64,000 bases of DNA from Planctomycetales bacterium 10988. Lineage in GTDB: Bacteria > Planctomycetota > Planctomycetia > Pirellulales > Pb10988. A model generated the notes under the pieces. That model saw only the letters and a program-made list of their open reading frames with translations. It was not told the DNA's origin and did not search any database. Positions 48,054-55,427 of the stretch are shown piece by piece. The stretch covers positions 4,864,709-4,928,708 of the forward strand of contig CP043547.1 in NCBI GenBank assembly GCA_009664345.1, given 5' to 3'. The first letter of the stretch is position 1. Each line of letters opens with the position of its first letter. Both the position numbers and the translations under genes were made by a program.

Positions 48054-48749
48054 ATGATCCTTTCTATCGACACCAGCGGAAGAGAAGGGAGCGTTGCGCT
48101 GCGGAAGGAGGGGAAGTTGGTCGAACAGATCGAGTTGCCGGGGCAGCCGCGCTCAACCCAGACCTTGGCCCCGGCCATTCAAAAGCTGTTGAAGCAACAT
48201 GATCTCCCGCCGCAAGAGATCGAGGCGATCGCCGTCACTACCGGGCCGGGTTCTTTCACCGGCTTGCGTGTCGGAGTGATGACGGCCAAGACAATGGCTT
48301 ATGCCTTGAAAGTGCCGATCGTGGGCGTTGATACTTTGCAGGCAATCGCCCAGGCGGCGGCACCGGTCGGGGAACCCGTTTGCGTCTTGCTCAATGCGCA
48401 GCGGCGGGAGTGGTTCGTTGGCGAATACCTTCGAACTGAAGAGAATACCGTTCCGGCTCCGGTGCAGCCGATCCGCATTCTTTCACAAACCGCTTTTTGG
48501 AAGTGGTGGGAAGAACAAAGCTCCTCCCTGTGGCTCACTGGCCCTGGCCTTTCGCAAGTTGCCGAAGATCATCCTTCTCGATCTCGCTGGTTGGACCGAG
48601 CTTCTCGGCAGCCTCAAGCGAGCTTTGTCGGGGAACTTGCCGAGCATCGCCTCGCCGTCAGCGAGATAGACGACGTGTGGCAACTCGTCCCGCAATACTA
48701 TCGCCCTAGCGCTGCTGAAGAAAAATGGGCAGAGAAACAGAAGCGATAA
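48054..48749 (+). CDS. tsaB: tRNA threonylcarbamoyladenosine biosynthesis protein TsaB
   Basis: 231 residues from the ATG at 48054 (GGAG about eight bases upstream, MILSIDTSGREGSVALRKEG). The open frame upstream to 47904 only translates the dispersed repeat and is not part of the protein. ASKHA-fold blocks ETGPGSFTGLRVG-type (VTTGPGSFTGLRVGVMTAKT) and IVGVDTLQAIAQAA are diagnostic. With TsaD and TsaE it makes t6A37 in ANN-decoding tRNAs. It converges with hemL; the stops are 6 nt apart. Confidence 0.94.
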   Translation: MILSIDTSGREGSVALRKEGKLVEQIELPGQPRSTQTLAPAIQKLLKQHDLPPQEIEAIAVTTGPGSFTGLRVGVMTAKTMAYALKVPIVGVDTLQAIAQAAAPVGEPVCVLLNAQRREWFVGEYLRTEENTVPAPVQPIRILSQTAFWKWWEEQSSSLWLTGPGLSQVAEDHPSRSRWLDRASRQPQASFVGELAEHRLAVSEIDDVWQLVPQYYRPSAAEEKWAEKQKR

Positions 48750-48755
48750 CCGGAG

Positions 48756-50051
48756 TCATTTACTTTTCGCAATCTCGGCCAGTGTTTCGCGAGCAGCATC
48801 AATCGTTTGGTCGATTTCCGGTTCTTTGTGCAAGGCCGAAAAGAAGAGGGCTTCGTATTGGCTACAGGGCAAATAGACCCCGCGTTCCATCATTCCCCAG
48901 AAGAATTTCGAGAACTTCTCGGTGTCCGACTTCGAGGCGGTCGCCCAACCGGTGACGGGTTCTTCATTGAAAAAGAGGGTCATCATGCTGCCGACCCGCT
49001 GAATTTGCGTCTTGAGTCCGGCATCTTTCGCGGCCTGATGAAACCCTTTCGCGAGGCGATCACCCATCTGATCGAGTTGCTCATAAGGCGGCTCATCGCG
49101 AAGTTTTTTCAGCGAAGCATAGCCCGCTGCGACGGCGAGAGGGTTGCCGCTGAGGGTGCCCGCTTGAAAGACCGGACCGGCGGGCATCACTTGATCCATG
49201 ATCTCCGCCTTGCCACCATAGGCCCCGACCGGCAAGCCGCCGCCGATGATCTTGCCCAGGGTTGTCATGTCCGGAGTGACGCCGAATACTTCTTGTGCCC
49301 CACCCAAGGCCACGCGGAAACCGGTCATGACTTCATCAAAAATCAGGATGGCCCCATGGTCGGTGGTTAGTCCGCGGAGGGCTTGCAAAAACGGCGACGA
49401 AGGGACAACCACGCCCATGTTTCCGCAGATCGGTTCGAGGATCACCCCGGCGATGCGATCGCCATGCAGATCGAACGCACTCTGCAACCCTTCGACATCG
49501 TTGTACTCTAAAACAAGCGTATCCTTGGTTGTTCCCTCAGTCACGCCAGGGGAATTCGGAACGCCGAGCGTCGCCGCCGCACTTCCTGCCGCAACCAGCA
49601 GGCTATCGACATGGCCATGATAATTCCCGGCGAACTTGATAATCAAATCCCGCTTCGTCACACCGCGAGCGACGCGGATCGCACTCATCGTCGCTTCGGT
49701 TCCCGAGTTGACAAACCGCACACGTTCGACGGACGGGACTGCATCGATCACCAACTCGGCCAAGACACTTTCGCGTTCGGTCGGTGCCCCGAAGCTGGTG
49801 CCGCGTTTCATCGTTTCTTCGAGTGCGGCCAAAATCTCTGGATGGGCATGTCCCCAAATCAGCGGCCCCCAAGAGCCGATATAGTCGAGATACTGATTGC
49901 CATCGAGATCGTAGAGATACGGCCCTTTCCCTCGATCCATAAAGATCGGCGTTCCACCGACGGCCCCGAAGGCCCGCGCCGGGCTGTTTACGCCACCGGG
50001 GATCAGTTCGCAGGCACGTTGATAAGCAGCTTCGCTCTTGGATAACTTCAC
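48756..50051 (-). CDS. hemL: Glutamate-1-semialdehyde 2,1-aminomutase HemL
   Basis: 431 residues from a GTG at 50051 with AAGGGA upstream. It converts glutamate-1-semialdehyde to 5-aminolevulinate in tetrapyrrole synthesis. The PLP Lys is K267 in TTLGKIIGGGLPVGAYGGKA; FVNSGTEATMSAIRVARG binds the cofactor phosphate, and LIFDEVMTGFRVALGGAQ and AGTLSGNPLAVAAG are family blocks. Start MKLSKSEAAYQRACELIPGG is typical and the length matches (about 427). Cytoplasmic. Confidence 0.96.
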   Translation of the reverse strand: MKLSKSEAAYQRACELIPGGVNSPARAFGAVGGTPIFMDRGKGPYLYDLDGNQYLDYIGSWGPLIWGHAHPEILAALEETMKRGTSFGAPTERESVLAELVIDAVPSVERVRFVNSGTEATMSAIRVARGVTKRDLIIKFAGNYHGHVDSLLVAAGSAAATLGVPNSPGVTEGTTKDTLVLEYNDVEGLQSAFDLHGDRIAGVILEPICGNMGVVVPSSPFLQALRGLTTDHGAILIFDEVMTGFRVALGGAQEVFGVTPDMTTLGKIIGGGLPVGAYGGKAEIMDQVMPAGPVFQAGTLSGNPLAVAAGYASLKKLRDEPPYEQLDQMGDRLAKGFHQAAKDAGLKTQIQRVGSMMTLFFNEEPVTGWATASKSDTEKFSKFFWGMMERGVYLPCSQYEALFFSALHKEPEIDQTIDAARETLAEIAKSK

Positions 50052-50100
50052 GGTGGTTCCCTTCGTGAATGATTGGTCGAATGACTTTGATTTGGCTTTT

Positions 50101-51390
50101 CTAACGGAGATAAACCTCGCTGGAAACGATCGCGCCGCGTTCGTCGGTCACGGTGATCAAGAAGGTATTCGCCTCCTCCGGCAAACCGGAAGCGGTGATT
50201 CCCTCAGTTGTCCACGTTGCCGGCAAGCTCTTCCAACGGCGTTTGGAACGCAGGCCATCCTCGGTTGTGTAATGAAGTTGAGCGGCGGTAATTTTTGTTT
50301 CTGAAGAATAAGGCAAATAAACGGTGCCGGTGCCATTCGCATTGACTTGCAAGGAACCAAGCTCCGGCAGCGGCGTTGTGCCAAGGAGAATCGAATCGAC
50401 GAAGATGCCGATCTCTATCGGGTCCCAACCGGGAGCGTGCCCATGTCGCATGCCGGGCAGAATGCGGAAGGTGTTCGGCCCTTTCACCAGCGAATACGAC
50501 TTTTGATAGCTGTCGAGCACGTAATGAATATCGTTCGTGCCGTTCACCCACAACATCGGGGTCTTGCATTTGCCGAGGTGGCTGGAAGGATCGTAAGCAG
50601 CGATCCAAGCCTGGCGGCGATCCCCCAACGCATCGATGGCGGGTTTCTGCACCGACTCGCCGACGTAAAGAAATCCGCAGCCATACACAGGCACGGCGGC
50701 TTTGAATCGATTATCGAGCGAAGCGACCATGCACGTCGTGTAGCCTCCCCAACTGATGCCGGTCACCGCCGTCTTATCCGCATCAACTTCGGGAAAACTT
50801 CGCAAGAGCGAATGGGCACGCATCACATTGGCAACCGCATGGTAGGGCCAATCATCTTCGATCGTACCGCCGATGCTGGCAAATTTTTCATCGCGTCCAT
50901 GATTCACACCGCCGTGTTCAAGCGGCTTCCGCAATTGTTTGTTGTGGGTGAAGTCAGGGATTTTGTTTCCTAGAGCATCGAACTTCGGAGCGGGAGGCCG
51001 GTGACCCGCCAAGTCCATCGCGATGGCCGCATACCCACGATTGGCCCATTGCCAAACCCAGTCGGAGAAGGCCGTCCCGCCACCACCATGAATGAGAACG
51101 ATCCCCGGTACCTCGCCATCGGTTTTCTTGCCCAAGGTTTTCGGGGAAGCATAGAAGGCAAACACCTCGGTCGTCTCGCCGTCGATCTTTTCACCTTCAT
51201 AGAGCAATGATTGAATCGGCCCGTCTTCAACCACCCGAAAGTTCGGCACGGTCGTTTGCAACCTCTCGATCGGCCACTGACCTGGTTGAAGCGGTGTCTC
51301 AGCTTGTGCAACCGTTCCGAGCGAGCAATAGCAGAGAACAGCAAGGAGCCAGGATGCTTTCGTTCGCAGGACTCGATTTCTAACACTCAT
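50101..51390 (-). CDS. Secreted alpha/beta-hydrolase, acetylxylan-esterase-like
   Basis: 429 residues with a signal peptide (about 1-30, ASWLLAVLCYCSLGTVAQA). The alpha/beta fold shows LIHGGGGTAFSDWVWQWANR (oxyanion area) and the nucleophile elbow GISWGGY (S213); the later MRHGHAPGW could carry the His and DPSSHLGKCKTPMLWVNGTN the acid. The C-terminal 100 residues form an extra beta domain (GTGTVYLPYSSETKITAAQL). Family members deacetylate polysaccharides or cleave small esters; the substrate is unknown. An A/T-tract motif lies 22 nt upstream of the start. Confidence 0.85.
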   Translation of the reverse strand: MSVRNRVLRTKASWLLAVLCYCSLGTVAQAETPLQPGQWPIERLQTTVPNFRVVEDGPIQSLLYEGEKIDGETTEVFAFYASPKTLGKKTDGEVPGIVLIHGGGGTAFSDWVWQWANRGYAAIAMDLAGHRPPAPKFDALGNKIPDFTHNKQLRKPLEHGGVNHGRDEKFASIGGTIEDDWPYHAVANVMRAHSLLRSFPEVDADKTAVTGISWGGYTTCMVASLDNRFKAAVPVYGCGFLYVGESVQKPAIDALGDRRQAWIAAYDPSSHLGKCKTPMLWVNGTNDIHYVLDSYQKSYSLVKGPNTFRILPGMRHGHAPGWDPIEIGIFVDSILLGTTPLPELGSLQVNANGTGTVYLPYSSETKITAAQLHYTTEDGLRSKRRWKSLPATWTTEGITASGLPEEANTFLITVTDERGAIVSSEVYLR

Positions 51391-51411
51391 TCTCGACAGC
51401 CCTTCTTTTTC

Positions 51412-51425
51412 AAAAAGTGTTTTTT
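51412..51425. repeat. A-tract/T-tract motif between NRAMP-like and esterase genes
   Basis: AAAAAGTGTTTTTT in the 54-nt gap between the stop of the transporter gene and the esterase start. Confidence 0.5.
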
Positions 51426-51444
51426 AGATTATAGCCTCGATGGC

Positions 51445-52689
51445 TCAATTTGGGTTAATGATCGTATAGAATTTATAAAGGGCCAAAGCCGTGACGAACA
51501 GCACCACGCCGCCTCCGAGGAGATTTGCAGGCCAGCCGTTGACGTAATCTTTCAGGAGCGAAGATTGATTGACAGCCCACAGGACGAACCCGGCAATCAG
51601 TGGCAAGAGCAGGGCGTTGGCAACTTGAGCGAATAGAATGGTCTCGGCAGGGCTTTGACCCGCGGCCACCGCAAGGAGCATTCCCAGGATCAAGACGACC
51701 AGCCAAACCCCGCGAAAGTGCCAAGCTCGTAGCGATGGCTTCCAACCAAAGGCTCCACAAACCGCATACGCCGCGGCAAGCGGAGCGGTAATGGAGCTCG
51801 TCAAGCCTGCGGAAAACAGACCGATCGCGAAACACCAAGTAGCGACCTTTTCGCCCAAGGTCGGGTGCAGTTGCTGGGCGACATCGGCAAGGCCGTTCAT
51901 CTTTCCATCAGGATAAAAGGTCGTCGCGGCGGTGACCAGAATCGATGCGGTAATCAGCCCGCCAAGCAAGACGGAAAAACTCAAATCCCAGCGGGCCTCG
52001 CGGAGGGAGTGGTCCTTCGGCAAGTTGGCAGGCCACTTCTCTCGCACAATATTCGCATGCAGAAAAAGGTTATAAGGAACGATCGTTGTGCCGATGAGTC
52101 CTAGCACAAAGGCGAGAGAATGTTGATCAAAGCTGGGAATGAGAAGCCCTTGGAAAATCCCACTCCAATCAGGCTCCACCAAAAAAGCCGTGAGGATAAA
52201 GGTGAGGCTCATGATGAAGACCAGCACGACCAGCACCCGTTCGATCCAGCGATAGGCCCCGAGTGCCAGCAGGCCCATGGCAAGAAAGCCAACGACGAGC
52301 GACCAGAACTGATGGGAGATGCTCGTGATCGATTTCAACCCGACCGCGGCTCCGACGATGTTGCCGGTTTGATAGAAAATATTGCCGATGCCGATCGCCA
52401 TGACGATCAACAGGATCGAGCCCCAATGCAGCACCGGGGTAGTCACCGTCTTGCGAACCGCAGCTCCTAGCCCTAACCGACTGACGAGTCCCAAACGGGC
52501 GACCATCTCTTGCAAGATAATCGTGGCGATCGACGCGAACAGGATTGTCCATAGTAGTTGATAACCCGTCTCCGCCCCGGCTCGTGCGGCGGTCGTCACC
52601 GTGCCTGGTCCTACAAAGGCCGCCATGATCAGAAGTCCCGGTCCAAAGGTCGGTGTCCGGCGTTTTTTCGAAGTGGGGGAAGTTTTCAT
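51445..52689 (-). CDS. NRAMP-like transporter with altered metal-site motifs
   Basis: 414 residues, eleven predicted helices. The overall fold matches NRAMP (SLC11): FVGPGTVTTAARAGAETGYQ in helix 1 and GTTIVPYNLFLHANIVREKW in helix 6. The canonical DPGN is GPGT (27-30) and MPHN is VPYN (204-207), so the Asp, Asn and Met ligands of Mn/Fe transporters are missing. It could carry another substrate or be proton-uncoupled. Located in the inner membrane. The stop is 54 nt from the esterase start, so the two may be co-transcribed. Transport specificity is open. Confidence 0.85.
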   Translation of the reverse strand: MKTSPTSKKRRTPTFGPGLLIMAAFVGPGTVTTAARAGAETGYQLLWTILFASIATIILQEMVARLGLVSRLGLGAAVRKTVTTPVLHWGSILLIVMAIGIGNIFYQTGNIVGAAVGLKSITSISHQFWSLVVGFLAMGLLALGAYRWIERVLVVLVFIMSLTFILTAFLVEPDWSGIFQGLLIPSFDQHSLAFVLGLIGTTIVPYNLFLHANIVREKWPANLPKDHSLREARWDLSFSVLLGGLITASILVTAATTFYPDGKMNGLADVAQQLHPTLGEKVATWCFAIGLFSAGLTSSITAPLAAAYAVCGAFGWKPSLRAWHFRGVWLVVLILGMLLAVAAGQSPAETILFAQVANALLLPLIAGFVLWAVNQSSLLKDYVNGWPANLLGGGVVLFVTALALYKFYTIINPN

Positions 52690-52746
52690 GAGAGGCTGGG
52701 ATTAGGGAAAGTAGGAGGGATGAAATGGGAGACAAGCTAAAATAAT

Positions 52747-52818
52747 AAAAAGTACTTTTTGAGAAAAGCTTTCTTACTCTAATGATCGATTAGAGGGGAT
52801 TTTCCAAAAAACACTTTT
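52747..52818. repeat. Two A-tract/T-tract motifs upstream of the NRAMP-like gene
   Basis: AAAAAGTACTTTTT (52747-52760, a perfect palindrome) and AAAAAACACTTTT (52806-52818), 58 and 117 nt upstream of the transporter start. Confidence 0.5.
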
Positions 52819-52858
52819 AGCATTTATTCGAAGTTCCGTGCTCAATCGCTGACGAGAG

Positions 52859-52944
52859 TTCACCCCAAGTCCCGAAACCTGAAACCCGAAAGCTGATTCC
52901 GATCCGTTACCCTGGTGTTGATCAAACCCCGCTGCGCGGGGTTT
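52859..52944. repeat. Heptad-periodic dispersed repeat, copy downstream of manC
   Basis: TTCACCCCAAGTCCCGAAAC continues as heptads CCTGAAA, CCCGAAA, then GATCCGTTACCCTGGTGTTG and AAACCCCGC. It is alignable with 47942-48016. Unlike the other copies the end forms a perfect hairpin (52924-52944). Confidence 0.65.
52924..52944 (-). terminator. Possible terminator hairpin of manC
   Basis: Perfect 9-bp stem AAACCCCGC / GCGGGGTTT with a 3-nt loop, 22 nt past the manC stop. The T-tract is only the three T of the stem, so termination strength is uncertain. Confidence 0.45.
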
Positions 52945-52965
52945 CCCTGCCATTACAGATGTTCT

Positions 52966-54048
52966 TCACAGATGTTCTTCCCAACCTTGTTCCTTGATCA
53001 TTTTGACAAGTTCGCGGATGGCCTCTTCATCGTCCTTATTGGCGACCAGGGTGGAGTTGGGCGTTTGCACGATGATGCAATTTTTCATACCCAAGGTGGT
53101 GATGAGGTGATTCTTTTGGCCTCGGACGATGCAATCTTCGGTACGAATGCCGAGGTGCTTGCCGACGATGGTGTTGCCATTGTCATCCGTGCCACGCAAG
53201 CGAGAGAGGGCTCGCCAACTGCCGACGTCATCCCAAGAGAACGGGGCTTCGATGACGAGGACGTCCTTATAATGTTCCATCACGGCGTAGTCGATCGAGA
53301 TCGGCTTGATGGCGGTGAATTCTTTTTCCAGGGTTTCGGCATAGGCCGGCGTGCCGTAAGAATCCGCGATCTTTTGCAAGTGGGCGAACATTTCCGGTTG
53401 ATGTTCGGATAGGGCCTTGAGAATCAATTCCGCCTTCCAAACGAAGATTCCACTGTTCCAATAGAAAGTCCCGGCTTCCAGATATTTTTCGGCGTCCTCA
53501 ACTGCGGGCTTCTCTTTGAACTGCTCGACCTTGTAAGTCTTCTCCGGGGCCGAGCTATCGGTGACCGCTTCGCCGCGTTCGATATAGCCGTAGATTTCTG
53601 CTGGGTAGGTCGGCTTGATTCCGAAGGTGACGATCGTGTTCGGATTCGCCAGCACGCAATCGCCTGCTTGCTTCAAAATTTCGCGGAACTTTTCATCGGG
53701 CGAGATCACATGATCGGCAGGCATCACAGCCATCACCCCATCGGGATCATTCTTGGCAACGAGCAACGCGGCCAAGCCAATACAAGGAGCGGTGTCGCGC
53801 TTGCACGGCTCGCCGACGATGGCATCGCGGGGAATCTTGGGGAGTTGCTGAGCAATCGGTTCGACCAAGTGAGCCCCGGTCACAATGAGAAGATTGTCCG
53901 CAGGAACGAGTCCCTCCAAACGAGAAACCGTGGCTTGCATCATGGTCTCGTCGCCGGCTAGTTGCAGCAATTGCTTCGGTTCCATCTTGGTACTTTCGGG
54001 CCAGAACCGAGTCCCCGAACCGCCGGCCATAATAATCGCGTGTAGCAT
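52966..54048 (-). CDS. manC: Mannose-1-phosphate guanylyltransferase
   Basis: 360 residues, nucleotidyltransferase domain only (no fused isomerase). The pyrophosphorylase loop is MAGGSGTRFWPESTKMEPKQ; IVGEPCKRDTAPCIGLAALL, VMPADHVISPDEKFREIL and QFKEKPAVEDAEKYLEAGTF with YWNSGIFVWKAELIL are diagnostic. It makes GDP-mannose, the precursor of polyprenyl-phosphate-mannose donors used by GT-C enzymes such as the GT87 copies in this window. The last 13 bases around the stop are tandemly duplicated (52955-52980); both copies would end the protein after EEHL. Confidence 0.94.
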   Translation of the reverse strand: MLHAIIMAGGSGTRFWPESTKMEPKQLLQLAGDETMMQATVSRLEGLVPADNLLIVTGAHLVEPIAQQLPKIPRDAIVGEPCKRDTAPCIGLAALLVAKNDPDGVMAVMPADHVISPDEKFREILKQAGDCVLANPNTIVTFGIKPTYPAEIYGYIERGEAVTDSSAPEKTYKVEQFKEKPAVEDAEKYLEAGTFYWNSGIFVWKAELILKALSEHQPEMFAHLQKIADSYGTPAYAETLEKEFTAIKPISIDYAVMEHYKDVLVIEAPFSWDDVGSWRALSRLRGTDDNGNTIVGKHLGIRTEDCIVRGQKNHLITTLGMKNCIIVQTPNSTLVANKDDEEAIRELVKMIKEQGWEEHL

Positions 54049-54123
54049 GGTCTGTTCTTTCGCTCTCTTTTTCTCTAGTCAATCTCTGGTGAGTTATTGC
54101 CATCCTGCGAAGGCTGCGTGTAT

Positions 54124-54951
54124 TTATTGCGAGATTCCAACGGGAAGGGGAATCTTCAGCCCATCATAAGCTAAGGCAACCCCGGCTGGGAGGTGCTTGC
54201 TGATCTCGGCATGCGGCATGCGGCAGGACAAATGCGTAAAGTAGGTTTGCTTGGCACCAATTCGCTCCACGACCTCCAAGGCTTCCTCCAAATGGAAATG
54301 CGTCGGGTGGGGATTCGGACGGAGGCAGTCCAAGATCAGGACTTCCAAATTCTTGAGCCGCTCGAAGCTCGGTTCAGGAATCGCGCTGGCATCTGTGCAA
54401 TAGGCTAGGTCTCCGATGCGAAAACCCATCGTATCCCAGCGACCGTGTTTGAGCCGGATCGGGAGAATCGTCGCGCCGAGGGCTTGAAAAGGCTTGAGGT
54501 CGATCGAGAGGAGGTCCACTTTCGGAACGCCGCCAGCGGGAATTTTTTGCATGACCGGATCGAAGGCATAATCAAAGGTCTTGCGAATGCGGTCTTCCAC
54601 TTCCGTTTCGCAGTAGATCGGCAGGTTCTCGCCCGTATAATGGGGAAAGAGGCGGACATCGTCGAGTCCGTGCAAGTGATCGGCATGTCCATGGGTGAAA
54701 GCGACCGCATGGATGAGGCGAATATCTTCGCGAAGAAGCTGTGTTCGCAAGTCAGGCGGGGTATCGATCAGGAGATTTCCCTCAGGAAGTCCACAAACGA
54801 CCGCACAACGCGTTCGGTGATCCCGCGGATCGGTGCTTTGGCAGGTTGCACATTGACATCCGATCATCGGAACCCCATGCGAGGTGCCTGTTCCTAAGAA
54901 GAGAAATTGCCCCGCTAGCTCGGTCGGCCCACTTGTTACATCCGCCTCGAT
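54124..54951 (-). CDS. MBL-fold metallo-hydrolase, PhnP-like, with ATC start
   Basis: 275 residues if translation starts at the ATC at 54951. The first ATG (54867) would remove the strand FLFLGTGTSHGVP that begins this fold, and no ATG, GTG or TTG occurs in frame after the TGA at 54964-54966. The ATC has a strong GAGGAG eight bases upstream. Cys-rich IGCQCATCQS, H87-x-H89-x-D91-H92 in FTHGHADHLHGLDD, DASAIPEPSF and YFTHLSC are the metal-site blocks typical of the PhnP/phosphodiesterase branch. Likely a cytoplasmic cyclic-phosphate or other phosphodiester hydrolase. A sequencing error that hides a start is the alternative. Confidence 0.85.
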   Translation of the reverse strand: MEADVTSGPTELAGQFLFLGTGTSHGVPMIGCQCATCQSTDPRDHRTRCAVVCGLPEGNLLIDTPPDLRTQLLREDIRLIHAVAFTHGHADHLHGLDDVRLFPHYTGENLPIYCETEVEDRIRKTFDYAFDPVMQKIPAGGVPKVDLLSIDLKPFQALGATILPIRLKHGRWDTMGFRIGDLAYCTDASAIPEPSFERLKNLEVLILDCLRPNPHPTHFHLEEALEVVERIGAKQTYFTHLSCRMPHAEISKHLPAGVALAYDGLKIPLPVGISQ

Positions 54952-55241
54952 GGTCCAGTCTCCTCAACGAAAATACTGCCGATTTTTAACATCAAAACGA
55001 AGATGCAGGTTATGCTAACTTCGCTTGACCCTTTTCCATCTTACCGATACACTGCCGAATGAAAAGACTTGAGCATGTTTCCCTTGCTTGTTGTGGTCAA
55101 ACCTGCACCGAAAATCGCCAAGAAGGGTGCTAGCACTTCCTGAATTTTGCTAGATTCTCCTCCCTTCCTCTGCCCTGATTTCTTCGCTGGAGGCAAAGGG
55201 TTCCCGAAAGAGAAGCCCTGATCCCAACCTGCCAGGGAACC
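54952..55241. promoter_or_regulatory. Upstream region of secA with GTGGTCAAAC and a possible sigma-70 promoter
   Basis: No gene. A TTGACC (55025-55030), 17-nt spacer, TACACT (55048-55053) set is a fair vegetative promoter reading toward secA. GTGGTCAAAC follows at 55093-55102, within the transcript if that promoter is used. Confidence 0.4.
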
Positions 55242-55427
55242 ATGCTTTTCTACGCTTCCTCAGAGAGAAGTGTCTTCAACTACAAGCCATTGCGACGGGG
55301 AGCAGACCCTCAAGTAAAATCCTCCCTGCTCTCGCTCGCCTCGATTACACCTTTTTTTATACTTGCAAAGGATTTCCCTTTCTTCCGTATACGCTCTCGA
55401 AAGCGTATTGAAACTGGGAAAGAATGA
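55242..55427 (+). CDS. Possible 61-residue leader peptide overlapping secA start
   Basis: A 61-codon frame whose TGA overlaps the secA ATG (ATGA at 55424-55427). AGGG lies five bases before its ATG. Residues about 27-48 are hydrophobic (SSLLSLASITPFFILAKDFP), and the C-terminus is basic. In E. coli the secretion monitor SecM lies directly upstream of secA and is also a short exported peptide; no similarity to its arrest motif is visible. Whether it is translated is unknown: a chance frame is the alternative. Confidence 0.35.
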   Translation: MLFYASSERSVFNYKPLRRGADPQVKSSLLSLASITPFFILAKDFPFFRIRSRKRIETGKE

